DNA from: Anaerolineae bacterium
Lineage (GTDB): Bacteria; Chloroflexota; Anaerolineae; B4-G1; SLSP01
DNA: 13,088 nt
Direction: 5' to 3'
Assembly (NCBI GenBank): GCA_016934645.1
Contig: JAFGSL010000407.1
Location: 1-13,088, forward strand
Each line of letters opens with the position of its first letter. Position 1 is the first letter of the stretch. The notes below the pieces were generated by a model. It was not told where the DNA came from. It ran no database searches and saw only the letters and a list, made by a program, of their open reading frames with translations. Below, in pieces: positions 1 through 7,549 of the stretch. A program made the translations under genes and the position numbers.

Positions 1-1233
1 ATTCTGGGTAATTGAATCCAGGTATTCCTTGATTGTGTCGGGCTTCAAATCTTCGAAATACTCCGTAATCAGCGAGCTAAGCGAAACAACACCAGTCAAT
101 GGGTCTTTAATATCGTGAGCCACAGTATGCGCAAAGGCATCCAACTGCTCATTCAAAGCCTCCAGTTCGATGGTGCGTTCACGCAGTGCGACCTCGGTGA
201 CCTTACGATCTGTGATGTCCCGCACAACGATGATACGCCCAGTGATGTCTCCTCGAGGGTCACGGAGCGGGTAAATACGTAAGTCAAAATGTCGCTCCTG
301 TTGACTGTATTCTGCCACGATATCCGTTTGAACTTCGAGTGCGTTTTCGAACTGTTCAATCATACCATGCCAAGAGGCAAATGCCTGCACGGCATTCTGC
401 CCGAGAAGAACATCGGCCTCCACACCCATCATCACTAGCGCTGCCGGATTCACGTCCACGATACGACTCTGGTTGTCCAGGGTGAACATCGCATCACTCA
501 TACTATCGATGACCACATCACGCGCAATAGGCTGCAAATCGAGCAATTGATGACGGGTCATACCGATGACAATGGTAATACCCGCCATTGCAAACATAAC
601 CGATGTATAATCATGTTCCAGACCAGGAATAAGCTTAAAAACGTAAATCGCGTTGCCGATAAGTGGCATCAGCGCACCGGCAACCAACCAGATTGACTGA
701 TGCCGGTACAAATTAAAGGACTTGAAAGATTGGCGGATAACCAAGCTCGCCCCCAGAAACACCAGAATATAGTCATAGAAAACATTGACCCAGAACCATA
801 GTCCATAACGCGAAATCCGAATGGCGAGTACGTTGTTCACAGGAATAAAAGTGTAGGCCCTCCAGACCAAATAGTGCAGTCCGTTGGTAAACACAAGGAT
901 AACGGTAATCAGGGGAATGATACAAAACCAAGCAAAACGCGAGGCCTTGAGCCATTTGTTCAACCTGGTGTAGTGTAAAGCAAACCTAAACCACGAGAGA
1001 GCCGTGCTGACGATGAACACATAGCCCATTTTGGCCCACAAAAGGGTTCCCTCCTCGGTGGCGGCAGCCACCTCGAAGATATTGCAGGTCAACCATCCCA
1101 AAATGGCAAACATCAGCCACGCCAGGATCGGCATATCTCGCGAAGCGCGATAACGCCACGCATAAAACAGCGCACCAACAGAAATAATCGCGGCAAGAGG
1201 TGCTAACACAAAATAAGCCGTGTATTGCAACAC
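1..1233 (-). CDS. 7TM-PAS sensor histidine kinase, C-terminal part beyond window edge
   Basis: The 411 visible residues form an integral-membrane sensor kinase. Residues 5 to about 235 contain seven hydrophobic segments, ending in a stretch reading GITIVIGMTRHQLLDLQPIA, which is typical of the N-terminal 7TM module of histidine kinases (HisKA_7TM). A PAS domain follows (about 240-345, ending VVRDITDRK), then a HisKA dimerisation helix with the phospho-acceptor His373 in AHDIKDPLTG. The ATPase domain should lie past position 1. The GTG start at 1233 is chosen because GGAGGGG (1246-1240, minus strand) sits 6 nt upstream. The gene begins 3 nt after the stop of the upstream kinase, so the two are almost certainly co-transcribed and translationally coupled. 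The ligand is unknown. The kinase call is firm; the role in a joint relay with the neighbouring receiver is inference. Confidence 0.93.
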   Translation of the reverse strand, partial: MLQYTAYFVLAPLAAIISVGALFYAWRYRASRDMPILAWLMFAILGWLTCNIFEVAAATEEGTLLWAKMGYVFIVSTALSWFRFALHYTRLNKWLKASRFAWFCIIPLITVILVFTNGLHYLVWRAYTFIPVNNVLAIRISRYGLWFWVNVFYDYILVFLGASLVIRQSFKSFNLYRHQSIWLVAGALMPLIGNAIYVFKLIPGLEHDYTSVMFAMAGITIVIGMTRHQLLDLQPIARDVVIDSMSDAMFTLDNQSRIVDVNPAALVMMGVEADVLLGQNAVQAFASWHGMIEQFENALEVQTDIVAEYSQQERHFDLRIYPLRDPRGDITGRIIVVRDITDRKVTEVALRERTIELEALNEQLDAFAHTVAHDIKDPLTGVVSLSSLITEYFEDLKPDTIKEYLDSITQN

Positions 1234-1236
1234 GCC

Positions 1237-3303
1237 CTACCCCTCCATCTGTGTATCGCCGAGCATCCCTTGTTCCTCCGTGAGATTATAAGCAGGGAGC
1301 CAAACAGTGAAGGTCGAGCCAATGCCTTCGACGCTCTCCACAGAGACCTGCCCACCGTGAAGTTCCACAACCGCTTTGACAATTGCCAAACCCAGGCCGG
1401 TTCCACTAGCCTGATGAGTTGATGACTTTTCTCCGCGAAAGAACCGCTCGAAGATCAATGGTTTTTCTGCTTCCGGGATGCCAATTCCCGTGTCGGTCAC
1501 CGTTACCACGACGCCAGTACGTTGGGCAATGGCCTCACGGCGCGCCTTGACAGTGATTGCCCCCCCTTTCGGCGTGTAAGCCAGCGCGTTCTCTAACAAG
1601 CGGCTGAACAACTGCTCAACGTGATTTGGGTCAACATAGAGCAGAATGTCGGACTCAAGAGGCTCAAAGCGTAGCGAGATATCCTGCTGGCGGGCACGTG
1701 AACGGTAGTGACCGAAGCTGCTTTCCACCAGTTCGTTCAGGAGCGCTGGACGCCGCTGCAAATCGATACGGCCAGCATCCAGGCGGGATAGAACGACAAT
1801 ATCCTGTGCCAACTGAGCTTGCTGGTCTGCGGCGGCAACTAGCAGAGGTAAATACTTGTCAAGCTGATCCGGCTGCTGTTCGATCAAATGCGCACATAGT
1901 TTTATGGTAGTGATAGGTGTACGAAGCTCGTGCGAGACGTTCGCCACAAAACTCGTTTTCATCCGCTCCATAACCTTGAGATGGCTGATGTCGTGGATAT
2001 TGACAACTGCTGTGGTATAACAGTCCGTATCATCGCTCTCTACCGGTGCGGCATTCAGCTCCAGATCAAGGCCTGGCAATTCAAGGATCTCGGCTGCTAC
2101 GCGGTTTTTCTCAACAATCGCTTGCTGCGCCAAACGCGTGATCGTTTTTTCCAACTCTTGTGCATCTTTGGGGTAAAGCGTTTCGGTCAACCACGCTTCA
2201 GCGACGCGGTTGACCCGCACGATATGTCCTGCAGCGTCGGTCACAACAATGCCGTCGACGGTGCTGCTCAAGATAGCGTCGAGTTGCCGGTATTGTGCGC
2301 GCAATTCACCGGCGCGCTCGACAACCATCGTTTCCAGGTATTCGGAGTACATTTTCAACATCTTCTGCGTTTGGAGGCGCTCAGTGATGTCGCGATCCAG
2401 CCCAACCACCATAATCCGTCCATCCATAATGATTCTGCCGGCCGTGTATTCGATCACATTCTCTTTGCCATCGGGGCGTATCCACGAGAAGAGGCCCTGG
2501 TAAGCCTCGCGGTCGTGATCCGTCAGGAGATGGACTCTTGAATCGACGCCCGATTCAACCTCTTTCTGCACCAACATAGTATTGCCGATGGACAACAATT
2601 CCTCTTTGGAGCGCCCAGCCATCTCGGCATAACGATCATTGCAACCGATTAAGCGGCGCTCCGTTACACCGGGAAACTCTTCATGAAGGCTAACCCCATC
2701 ATAGGCATAGTCGAAAATCAGTTGCAACTGCGCATCGCGTTCAGCCAATGCCTGCTGCGCTTCGACTTGCGCCGTCATGTCGATGATAGCAAGAATAACT
2801 TTGCTCCAGGTTGCATCAAGATCCGAAGAAGAGACGAGGAACTTTGGCATGACGTACATTTTCACAGGCGGGGTTTTCCAGGATGCGTTAAGGTCATACA
2901 TACGCGAAGAGGGTTGTGTAACAAAGATCACCTGGTGTTTCAACATTTCAAGAATCGCAGGATCGGCCTTCTTATTCCAAGCAGTAAGGAACTCCTCTTT
3001 GTCCCAAGCGCCGTGCTTGTCCAGTACAGTCTGGTTGACATTCAGAATTTTGATCTGGTCTACGCACTGTTGGAGGACATCGGGATGGGCATCAAAGTAA
3101 GTAGGAAAATCTTGCACACCGCGTTCGCGTAACGCATCGATGATGGGTTTGACCCCAGACAAATCCTCCTCCCAGAGGGAGAGGGGCATATCTTCAAAAA
3201 GATTGGCGTACAGCATGTCATCTTCCGCACGCGAAGCAAGTTGCTGTCGCAGCAGTCTCAATTCTTCGGCAAGTTGTGAAGCCGCCCTATTTTCATCTTC
3301 CAT
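1237..3303 (-). CDS. Cytoplasmic triple-PAS sensor histidine kinase
   Basis: A 688-residue hybrid-free histidine kinase. A short N-terminal coiled coil (about 5-30) precedes three PAS-like domains: about 35-180 (divergent), 190-310 (ending GLDRDITERL) and 338-442. HisKA carries the H-box SHELRTP with phospho-acceptor His458. The HATPase_c domain shows the N-box LLENALAYTP (569-578), G1 box DTGIGIP (604-610), F-box FERFF and G2 box GTGLGLAI (634-641), so it looks catalytically complete. No signal peptide or membrane segment is visible, so it should sense a cytosolic signal. The ATG at 3303 lacks a strong Shine-Dalgarno match (only GAAGA nearby). It lies downstream of a receiver-only regulator and 3 nt upstream of a second kinase, which suggests the three act together. 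The signal detected cannot be read from the sequence. Confidence 0.95.
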   Translation of the reverse strand: MEDENRAASQLAEELRLLRQQLASRAEDDMLYANLFEDMPLSLWEEDLSGVKPIIDALRERGVQDFPTYFDAHPDVLQQCVDQIKILNVNQTVLDKHGAWDKEEFLTAWNKKADPAILEMLKHQVIFVTQPSSRMYDLNASWKTPPVKMYVMPKFLVSSSDLDATWSKVILAIIDMTAQVEAQQALAERDAQLQLIFDYAYDGVSLHEEFPGVTERRLIGCNDRYAEMAGRSKEELLSIGNTMLVQKEVESGVDSRVHLLTDHDREAYQGLFSWIRPDGKENVIEYTAGRIIMDGRIMVVGLDRDITERLQTQKMLKMYSEYLETMVVERAGELRAQYRQLDAILSSTVDGIVVTDAAGHIVRVNRVAEAWLTETLYPKDAQELEKTITRLAQQAIVEKNRVAAEILELPGLDLELNAAPVESDDTDCYTTAVVNIHDISHLKVMERMKTSFVANVSHELRTPITTIKLCAHLIEQQPDQLDKYLPLLVAAADQQAQLAQDIVVLSRLDAGRIDLQRRPALLNELVESSFGHYRSRARQQDISLRFEPLESDILLYVDPNHVEQLFSRLLENALAYTPKGGAITVKARREAIAQRTGVVVTVTDTGIGIPEAEKPLIFERFFRGEKSSTHQASGTGLGLAIVKAVVELHGGQVSVESVEGIGSTFTVWLPAYNLTEEQGMLGDTQMEG

Positions 3304-3582
3304 TACAGATATCTTCGATGGTTACACGCATCGATTATGTCTTTTGAGTCAATACAGCAAGATAGTCTTGAAGTCACCCAATTCTCGCTTGTAACAGACG
3401 GCGGTATCTGGCACAAGCTGGCGGGGACATCTACAACACTCAAGGGAGCGGTAGATTTACAACACGAACGGGGAGCAAACCGCTCCCCATCCGGTAGGGA
3501 ATACCCGACCTGCAACATCGGTCATGTTCATCGGTGACTCCCCGAATCAACATAACAAATCCAATTACCCAACAATATACAG
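3304..3582 (-). other. 279-nt intergenic region between response regulator and kinase, with hairpins
   Basis: No convincing gene is present; a short minus-strand frame at 3303-3518 has no ribosome-binding site or recognisable motifs. The region holds two adjacent inverted repeats (3470-3488 and 3493-3510), a longer competing inverted repeat (3444-3452 with 3479-3487) and an imperfect direct repeat. A weak promoter-like CATAAT occurs about 30 nt before the kinase start, without a good -35. It may act as a partial terminator after the response regulator, or as a leader for the kinase. Confidence 0.6.
3470..3488 (-). terminator. Perfect 7-bp hairpin, possible terminator or attenuator
   Basis: GGGGAGC pairs perfectly with GCTCCCC across a 5-nt loop. 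Read on the minus strand it lies about 95 nt after the response regulator stop. The downstream sequence (GTTCGTGTTG) is only modestly T-rich, so a classical intrinsic terminator is uncertain. A second stem (GGT-GGG with CCC-ACC, one mismatch, 3493-3510) lies 4 nt upstream. Confidence 0.35.
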
Positions 3583-3954
3583 TCAAGAACGGGATGCATA
3601 CGCATCCATGACAGTGTTGACCAGGTCATCCAGGTTGAATGGCTTGGTGATGTACCATTCTACCTCTAGAGCTTTGGCACGCGCGGTATGTTGTGAAGTG
3701 GCCCAGGCTGAAAGAACCACCACAGGCGTGTCGGCAATTTCGGGAATCTCGCGAATCTTCTCGATAGTTTCGAATCCGTTCAGCCCTGGCATACGGATAT
3801 CCATCAGCACAACATCCGGTATCCATTCCTTAGCCTTTTCTACACCTTCAAGACCATTTTCCGCCAACTGAATTTCGATGCCTGCTAACTGAAGCAGTTG
3901 ATTCACTAACTCCCGCTGCAATGGCTCATCTTCAACATAAAGAACTTTGACCAT
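3583..3954 (-). CDS. Receiver-only (CheY-like) response regulator
   Basis: A 123-residue protein that is a single REC domain with no output domain. The acidic pocket E8/D9, phospho-acceptor Asp52 (VVLMDIRMPG), switch Ser82 (VVVLSAW) and Lys104 (ITKPF) are all present, so phosphotransfer chemistry should be intact. Full length matches stand-alone receivers. The ATG at 3954 is supported by GGGAGG (3968-3963, minus strand) with an 8-nt spacer. It lies directly upstream of two histidine kinases on the same strand, which makes it a likely phospho-acceptor or phosphate sink for one or both. It also starts 3 nt after a small ORF. Lacking a DNA-binding domain, it would act by protein contact; the partner is unknown. 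Confidence 0.93.
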   Translation of the reverse strand: MVKVLYVEDEPLQRELVNQLLQLAGIEIQLAENGLEGVEKAKEWIPDVVLMDIRMPGLNGFETIEKIREIPEIADTPVVVLSAWATSQHTARAKALEVEWYITKPFNLDDLVNTVMDAYASRS

Positions 3955-3957
3955 GCC

Positions 3958-4146
3958 CTAAGCCTCCCTACATATTAGTCCATAGGCTTCTGCGCCACGA
4001 CGGCACATAGCCAAGATGAAGTAGCGTTCAGTAGCTACCGCTTGTTCCGCATTCCAAAATTTCTCGGTCAGACAAAAGCGTGCGCTCCGAGAATAGCCCA
4101 GCACTTGTAGTATACCAGGAATTGGCTTCTTTTCCCAATGACTCAA
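3958..4146 (-). CDS. Small unrecognised ORF, 62 aa, upstream of response regulator
   Basis: I do not recognise this protein. It would start at TTG (4146) with no clear Shine-Dalgarno sequence and end 3 nt before the response regulator. Its last codons contain the regulator's GGGAGG ribosome-binding site. The product is basic, lacks a signal peptide or membrane segment, and has three cysteines and several aromatic residues. Support for a real gene: it lies just below a strong promoter element, and its stop/start junction (TAGGGC then ATG) has the same form as the junction between the two kinases (TAGGGC then GTG). Against it: weak start and several uncommon codons (ATA, CTA, AGG). It may instead be a leader reading frame or untranslated leader. 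Confidence 0.35.
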   Translation of the reverse strand: MSHWEKKPIPGILQVLGYSRSARFCLTEKFWNAEQAVATERYFILAMCRRGAEAYGLICREA

Positions 4147-4181
4147 CAGCAGCGAATATGTGCGGCTCCAAGAGCAGCCAT
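4143..4181 (-). other. Possible 12-codon leader ORF
   Basis: An ATG at 4181 opens a 12-codon frame (MAALGAAHIRCC) that stops with TGA at 4145-4143, overlapping the TTG start of the following small ORF. The ATG falls about 3 nt after the transcription start predicted from the -10 element at 4191-4196, so it would be near-leaderless. Nothing else supports translation. Confidence 0.15.
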
Positions 4182-4190
4182 CACATATAC

Positions 4191-4199
4191 ATTATATCA
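4191..4199 (-). promoter_or_regulatory. Extended -10 promoter for the signalling genes
   Basis: The minus strand reads TGATATAAT, a perfect TGn extension plus consensus -10. The TGA is also the stop codon of the GH31 gene. Predicted transcription start is near 4184. A -35 match is poor (TTTTGA at 16 nt spacing), as is common for extended -10 promoters. It would drive the small ORF, the response regulator and perhaps the kinases. Confidence 0.6.
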
Positions 4200-6605
4200 C
4201 CAGAATGAAACTTCAAAACCAGCATCGGCGGAGAGGTTGATCATTGTTTCATGCTCAAAGACTTCCCAGGTTGTAAGAGCGTCGGGCACACTCTGGACCT
4301 TTGCAGCGCGGGTGTCCATCAGCCAGACGGTGAACATGAGTGGGACCGGGTTGATGGTCAACATGCGTCGCTCTGGCGTGGCGGTATAGTCGATCTGAAT
4401 GTCAAAGCCATTTTCGGCAATGCGCAGCGATTTCTGACTCGGCCCAGGATAGATGAAAAGCTCCAGATCCTCGGGTGCAGCAGGCGCTTTGAGATGCTGC
4501 GGTTCGTGGATGTAACGCGGAATCACCGCTCCGGCTCGCACAAAGATCGGGATGCACTCCAGCGGCGCAGTAACCTCGACGAAGCGTGGCCCATCCACGA
4601 CGCAGGAGACGTCCTCCAGTGCCCACCAGCGGCCTGCTGGGAAGTAGACATAGCGCGAGGTTGTATCCGGCGTGAGGATCGGCGCAACAAGCAAGTCCGG
4701 CCCGAGCATGTACTGATCGTCGATGGTATCCACGTTCGGCTCGTTGGGAAATTCGATCTGCAGGTGGCGCAGCATCGGCAGGCCCGAGACCATGCTCTCG
4801 TGTGCTGCCGCGAGGAGATAGGGCATCAACGCATAACGTAGTTGAGCATAATGGCGGACGATGTCGAGTGCCTGGTCGCCGTATTCCCACGGCTCACGGG
4901 GCGTGGTTCCGTGGAAGCGGCTGAACGGTGACAGTAGCCCGAATTGCGCCCAGCGGATATACAGCTCGGGATCGGGCTTAGAGCCAACGAAACCGCCGAT
5001 GTCGTGACTCCAAAACGCTTCACCGCCAAAGCCCGCCGACAGCCCACCGCGTAACGCACCGCGCATCCCCTGCCACGTCACCTGCGTATCGCCGGCCCAC
5101 GTGCCAGGATAACGCTGGCTGCCGATGTAGCCTGAGCGCCGCCAGACAATATTGTCGCCGCGCGTCTCTTTGACCGCCTCGAAAGCGGCTTCCGTGTAGA
5201 GAAACATAAAGCGATTGTGCATCTCTTTGCCGGTCTTACCATTAGCGAAGACAGCTTCTTCCGCCACGCGGTCGCCGTAGTCGGGTTTGAAGACCGATGC
5301 GCCATCATCAACCAGCGCTTTGAGGTGATCCTTCCACCACGCCTTCGCCGCCGGATTGGTGAAGTCCACCGTGCCCACCGGCTCGCCATGCTCCAAACGA
5401 GCGACCGCACCATCGGAGGTCTTGAGCAGGTACTCTTTGGCCTTCGCCTCTTCGTAAATCGCCGTACCTTCAGGAATGTAGGGATTCACCCAAAAACACA
5501 CATCGAAGCCATCGGCGCGCCACTGCTGAAGCATCTGCCGGTGATCGGGCCAATCCTCGGTGTCCCACTCGAAATCACAGGCATCCACGCCGATTTTGAA
5601 ATAGTAGTGCGTTTTCATCCACTGCGGATCCAGATGGACAACATCGCAAGGGATTTCTTCTGCGCGCAGGCGAGATAACACCGCTTCCACCTGCGAACGG
5701 TTCTCGTACTGGCAGCGGCTCATCCAGATACCCAACGCCCAGCGCGGCGGCATCTGTGGCTTGCCGGTGAGATCGGTGTACAGGCCGTTCAACGCTTTGA
5801 GCGTTGGGGCCAGGAAGAGAAACAGATCGAGCTTGTTATCCTCGACCAGCGCCGAACCGGATGTGTACGAGAACGTCCCGACTTCCCAAAAAGAACGATA
5901 GCCGGTGTGCAGCAGCATCCCCCACCCTTTGGTGGAGAAGAGCAACGGCAGCGATTTATAGCTCATATCGGTCGTGTTGCTACCACAGGTGTCGGCGGCC
6001 CAAATCGTGGCACGAGTGGACGTCTTTTCAACCTTGTTCCACTTCTCGCCCAAGCCGAAGAAACGCTCGTCGTTCTGCATCCGCCAACTGACATAGGCTT
6101 CGCCACGAGGCGAACAGAAACCAAGTGGCGGCGTGACGTACTCCCCCGCCAGCTTCTCGGTTTCCAGTTCGAAGATGCACGCGCCGCAATGCAGGATCTC
6201 CATCCCAAAAGGCTGTTTGCGCAACCACAAGGTATAGTCGCCCACATTAAGGGTGTATGCATCAGCCTGTTCTGCGAACATCCCAACAAGCGGTTCCGCC
6301 GTGAGGGGGACGAGCATCTCACTCGTCTCTTCAAAATTGGCGATGGCATCGGCAGGCCAAAACCTGAGGCGTAGAATGCCATCCGCGATGATGGTGACGG
6401 TGAGCAGCGCAGGTGCGCCAGAATCCAGTGTAACGTGTGCGGTCAGCACCCCATCAGCAAAGCTGGCGCACGTCACAGTCGCAACGCTATCGTAGGCAAA
6501 CCCGGGTCGATGGAAAATACGGGTATCGTCCTGGTAGATCGACTTTTCTGGCCTATAATCCGTAGCGTAACTCGCACTGTCGTAGAAGACGTCGTTCGTA
6601 TTCAA
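4197..6605 (-). CDS. Glycoside hydrolase family 31 alpha-glycosidase (alpha-xylosidase/alpha-glucosidase type)
   Basis: The protein is about 802 residues and matches family GH31, retaining enzymes that remove terminal alpha-xylosyl or alpha-glucosyl units from oligosaccharides. Visible in order: N-terminal beta-sandwich with FFGLGEKWNK (about 182-191), the (beta/alpha)8 barrel with nucleophile Asp443 in FKPDYGD, acid/base Asp506 in GTWAGD, the WSHDIGGF motif (about 532-539), and C-terminal beta domains. The nucleophile motif differs from the usual KxDFGE in having Pro before the Asp and Tyr-Gly-Asp after it. The TTG at 6605 is chosen because GGAGGG (6616-6611) precedes it by 5 nt; a TTG at 6620 in frame lacks such a site. 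No signal peptide is seen, so it is probably cytoplasmic and works on imported oligosaccharides. Exact substrate is open; alpha-xylosidase is the guess from general resemblance to YicI-type enzymes. Confidence 0.92.
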   Translation of the reverse strand: MNTNDVFYDSASYATDYRPEKSIYQDDTRIFHRPGFAYDSVATVTCASFADGVLTAHVTLDSGAPALLTVTIIADGILRLRFWPADAIANFEETSEMLVPLTAEPLVGMFAEQADAYTLNVGDYTLWLRKQPFGMEILHCGACIFELETEKLAGEYVTPPLGFCSPRGEAYVSWRMQNDERFFGLGEKWNKVEKTSTRATIWAADTCGSNTTDMSYKSLPLLFSTKGWGMLLHTGYRSFWEVGTFSYTSGSALVEDNKLDLFLFLAPTLKALNGLYTDLTGKPQMPPRWALGIWMSRCQYENRSQVEAVLSRLRAEEIPCDVVHLDPQWMKTHYYFKIGVDACDFEWDTEDWPDHRQMLQQWRADGFDVCFWVNPYIPEGTAIYEEAKAKEYLLKTSDGAVARLEHGEPVGTVDFTNPAAKAWWKDHLKALVDDGASVFKPDYGDRVAEEAVFANGKTGKEMHNRFMFLYTEAAFEAVKETRGDNIVWRRSGYIGSQRYPGTWAGDTQVTWQGMRGALRGGLSAGFGGEAFWSHDIGGFVGSKPDPELYIRWAQFGLLSPFSRFHGTTPREPWEYGDQALDIVRHYAQLRYALMPYLLAAAHESMVSGLPMLRHLQIEFPNEPNVDTIDDQYMLGPDLLVAPILTPDTTSRYVYFPAGRWWALEDVSCVVDGPRFVEVTAPLECIPIFVRAGAVIPRYIHEPQHLKAPAAPEDLELFIYPGPSQKSLRIAENGFDIQIDYTATPERRMLTINPVPLMFTVWLMDTRAAKVQSVPDALTTWEVFEHETMINLSADAGFEVSFW

Positions 6606-6647
6606 GTAGACCCTCCACAAGTGTGATGCTGGCGAGTGAGCGCTTCC

Positions 6648-6656
6648 ATTATACCA
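6648..6656 (-). promoter_or_regulatory. Extended -10 promoter of the GH31 gene
   Basis: The minus strand reads TGGTATAAT, a perfect extended -10. Predicted start of transcription is near 6641, giving a leader of about 36 nt to the TTG at 6605 with its GGAGGG site. No convincing -35 is visible. The element lies in the 77-nt gap between divergent genes. A plus-strand promoter for the nitroreductase gene must also fit here, but only a weak TATACC overlapping this site can be suggested. Confidence 0.6.
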
Positions 6657-6682
6657 TCTTGTGGAACAAACGAGGAGGAAAG

Positions 6683-7549
6683 ATGCAAAATGGACAATCG
6701 GCCATTAAGGCCATTCAAACACGCTATTCATGCCGCACGTATCAGGAGACACCCATCGAGCCATCGGTACAGCGGCAGTTGACGGATTTCACGGAGGCGC
6801 ACGCGGTTGGTCCTCTGGGAACGCACGTGCGCCTGCTGCTCATCGCAGCAACTGAAGAAGACCGGCAGGCACTCAAGGGTCTGAGCACATATGGCTTTAT
6901 CAAGAACGCGACCGGGTTTATCCTCGGTGCGATCCCGGCGGGCAAGTTGAACCAGGAGGATTTCGGTTACGTGATGGAGCACACAATCCTCTATGCTACG
7001 AACCTGGAACTGGGAACGTGCTGGCTCGGCGGCACATTCGCGAAGAGCCGCTTCGCTGCCAAACTCGAACTACGCGAAGACGAGTTGTTACCCGCGGTCA
7101 TAGCGACGGGGTACTGCGCGGCCAGGCGGCGCATTCTAGAATCGCTGATCCGCCAGCAAGCCAACGCCGATCACCGTTTGGCGTGGGGGAATCTGTTTTT
7201 CGATGGCGCGTTTGACGTACCACTCGACCGGGACACTGCTGGCCCCTTCGCCACGGTTCTGGAAATGGTGCGGATCGGACCATCGGCATCGAACAAACAA
7301 CCGTGGCGCATCGTTAAGGCTGGAACATCCTGGCATCTCTTCTTACAACGAACGCCGGGATATGCCAAACGCAACCAGATGCTTCTGGATATCGCCGATA
7401 TGCAGCGCATCGATATGGGGATTGCGATGTGTCACTTTGTACTCGCCGCCGAGGAACTGGGTCTGCACGGCACGTGGACGGTCCATGAACCTGACATCGA
7501 AAAACCTGATGCACTGACGGCGTATATCGCCAGTTGGGAGGAAAGCTAG
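6683..7549 (+). CDS. Nitroreductase-family flavoprotein (TM1586-like)
   Basis: The product is 288 residues and resembles the putative TM nitroreductase family (TM1586_NiRdase), FMN-dependent proteins with a duplicated or extended nitroreductase fold. Seen: the N-terminal flavin phosphate-binding type motif RYSCRTY (14-20), NLELGTCWLGGTF in the middle (107-119), and the second half motif RIGPSASNKQPWRI (197-210), which is typical of flavin/substrate contacts. Start at 6683 is fixed by GAGGAGG four bases upstream; an in-frame ATG at 6623 would add 20 residues but has no ribosome-binding site and would overlap the GH31 promoter. It is the only plus-strand gene, divergent from GH31 and ending 4 nt inside the opposing acetyltransferase. 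The physiological substrate is unknown; reduction of nitro or quinone compounds is only a family-level guess. Confidence 0.88.
   Translation: MQNGQSAIKAIQTRYSCRTYQETPIEPSVQRQLTDFTEAHAVGPLGTHVRLLLIAATEEDRQALKGLSTYGFIKNATGFILGAIPAGKLNQEDFGYVMEHTILYATNLELGTCWLGGTFAKSRFAAKLELREDELLPAVIATGYCAARRRILESLIRQQANADHRLAWGNLFFDGAFDVPLDRDTAGPFATVLEMVRIGPSASNKQPWRIVKAGTSWHLFLQRTPGYAKRNQMLLDIADMQRIDMGIAMCHFVLAAEELGLHGTWTVHEPDIEKPDALTAYIASWEES

Noticed and set aside
1930..2541. 203-codon plus-strand ORF opposite the triple-PAS kinase
   Set aside because: Shadow of the PAS/HisKA coding region; composition and lack of motifs argue against it.
3303..3518. 71-codon minus-strand frame filling the intergenic region
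   Set aside because: It ends at the kinase start and covers the hairpins, but has no ribosome-binding site, no motif and an unremarkable cysteine-containing sequence.
6623..6682. 20-residue N-terminal extension of the nitroreductase from ATG 6623
   Set aside because: No ribosome-binding site before it, no family resemblance, and it would cover the GH31 promoter; the ATG at 6683 has a strong AGGAGG.
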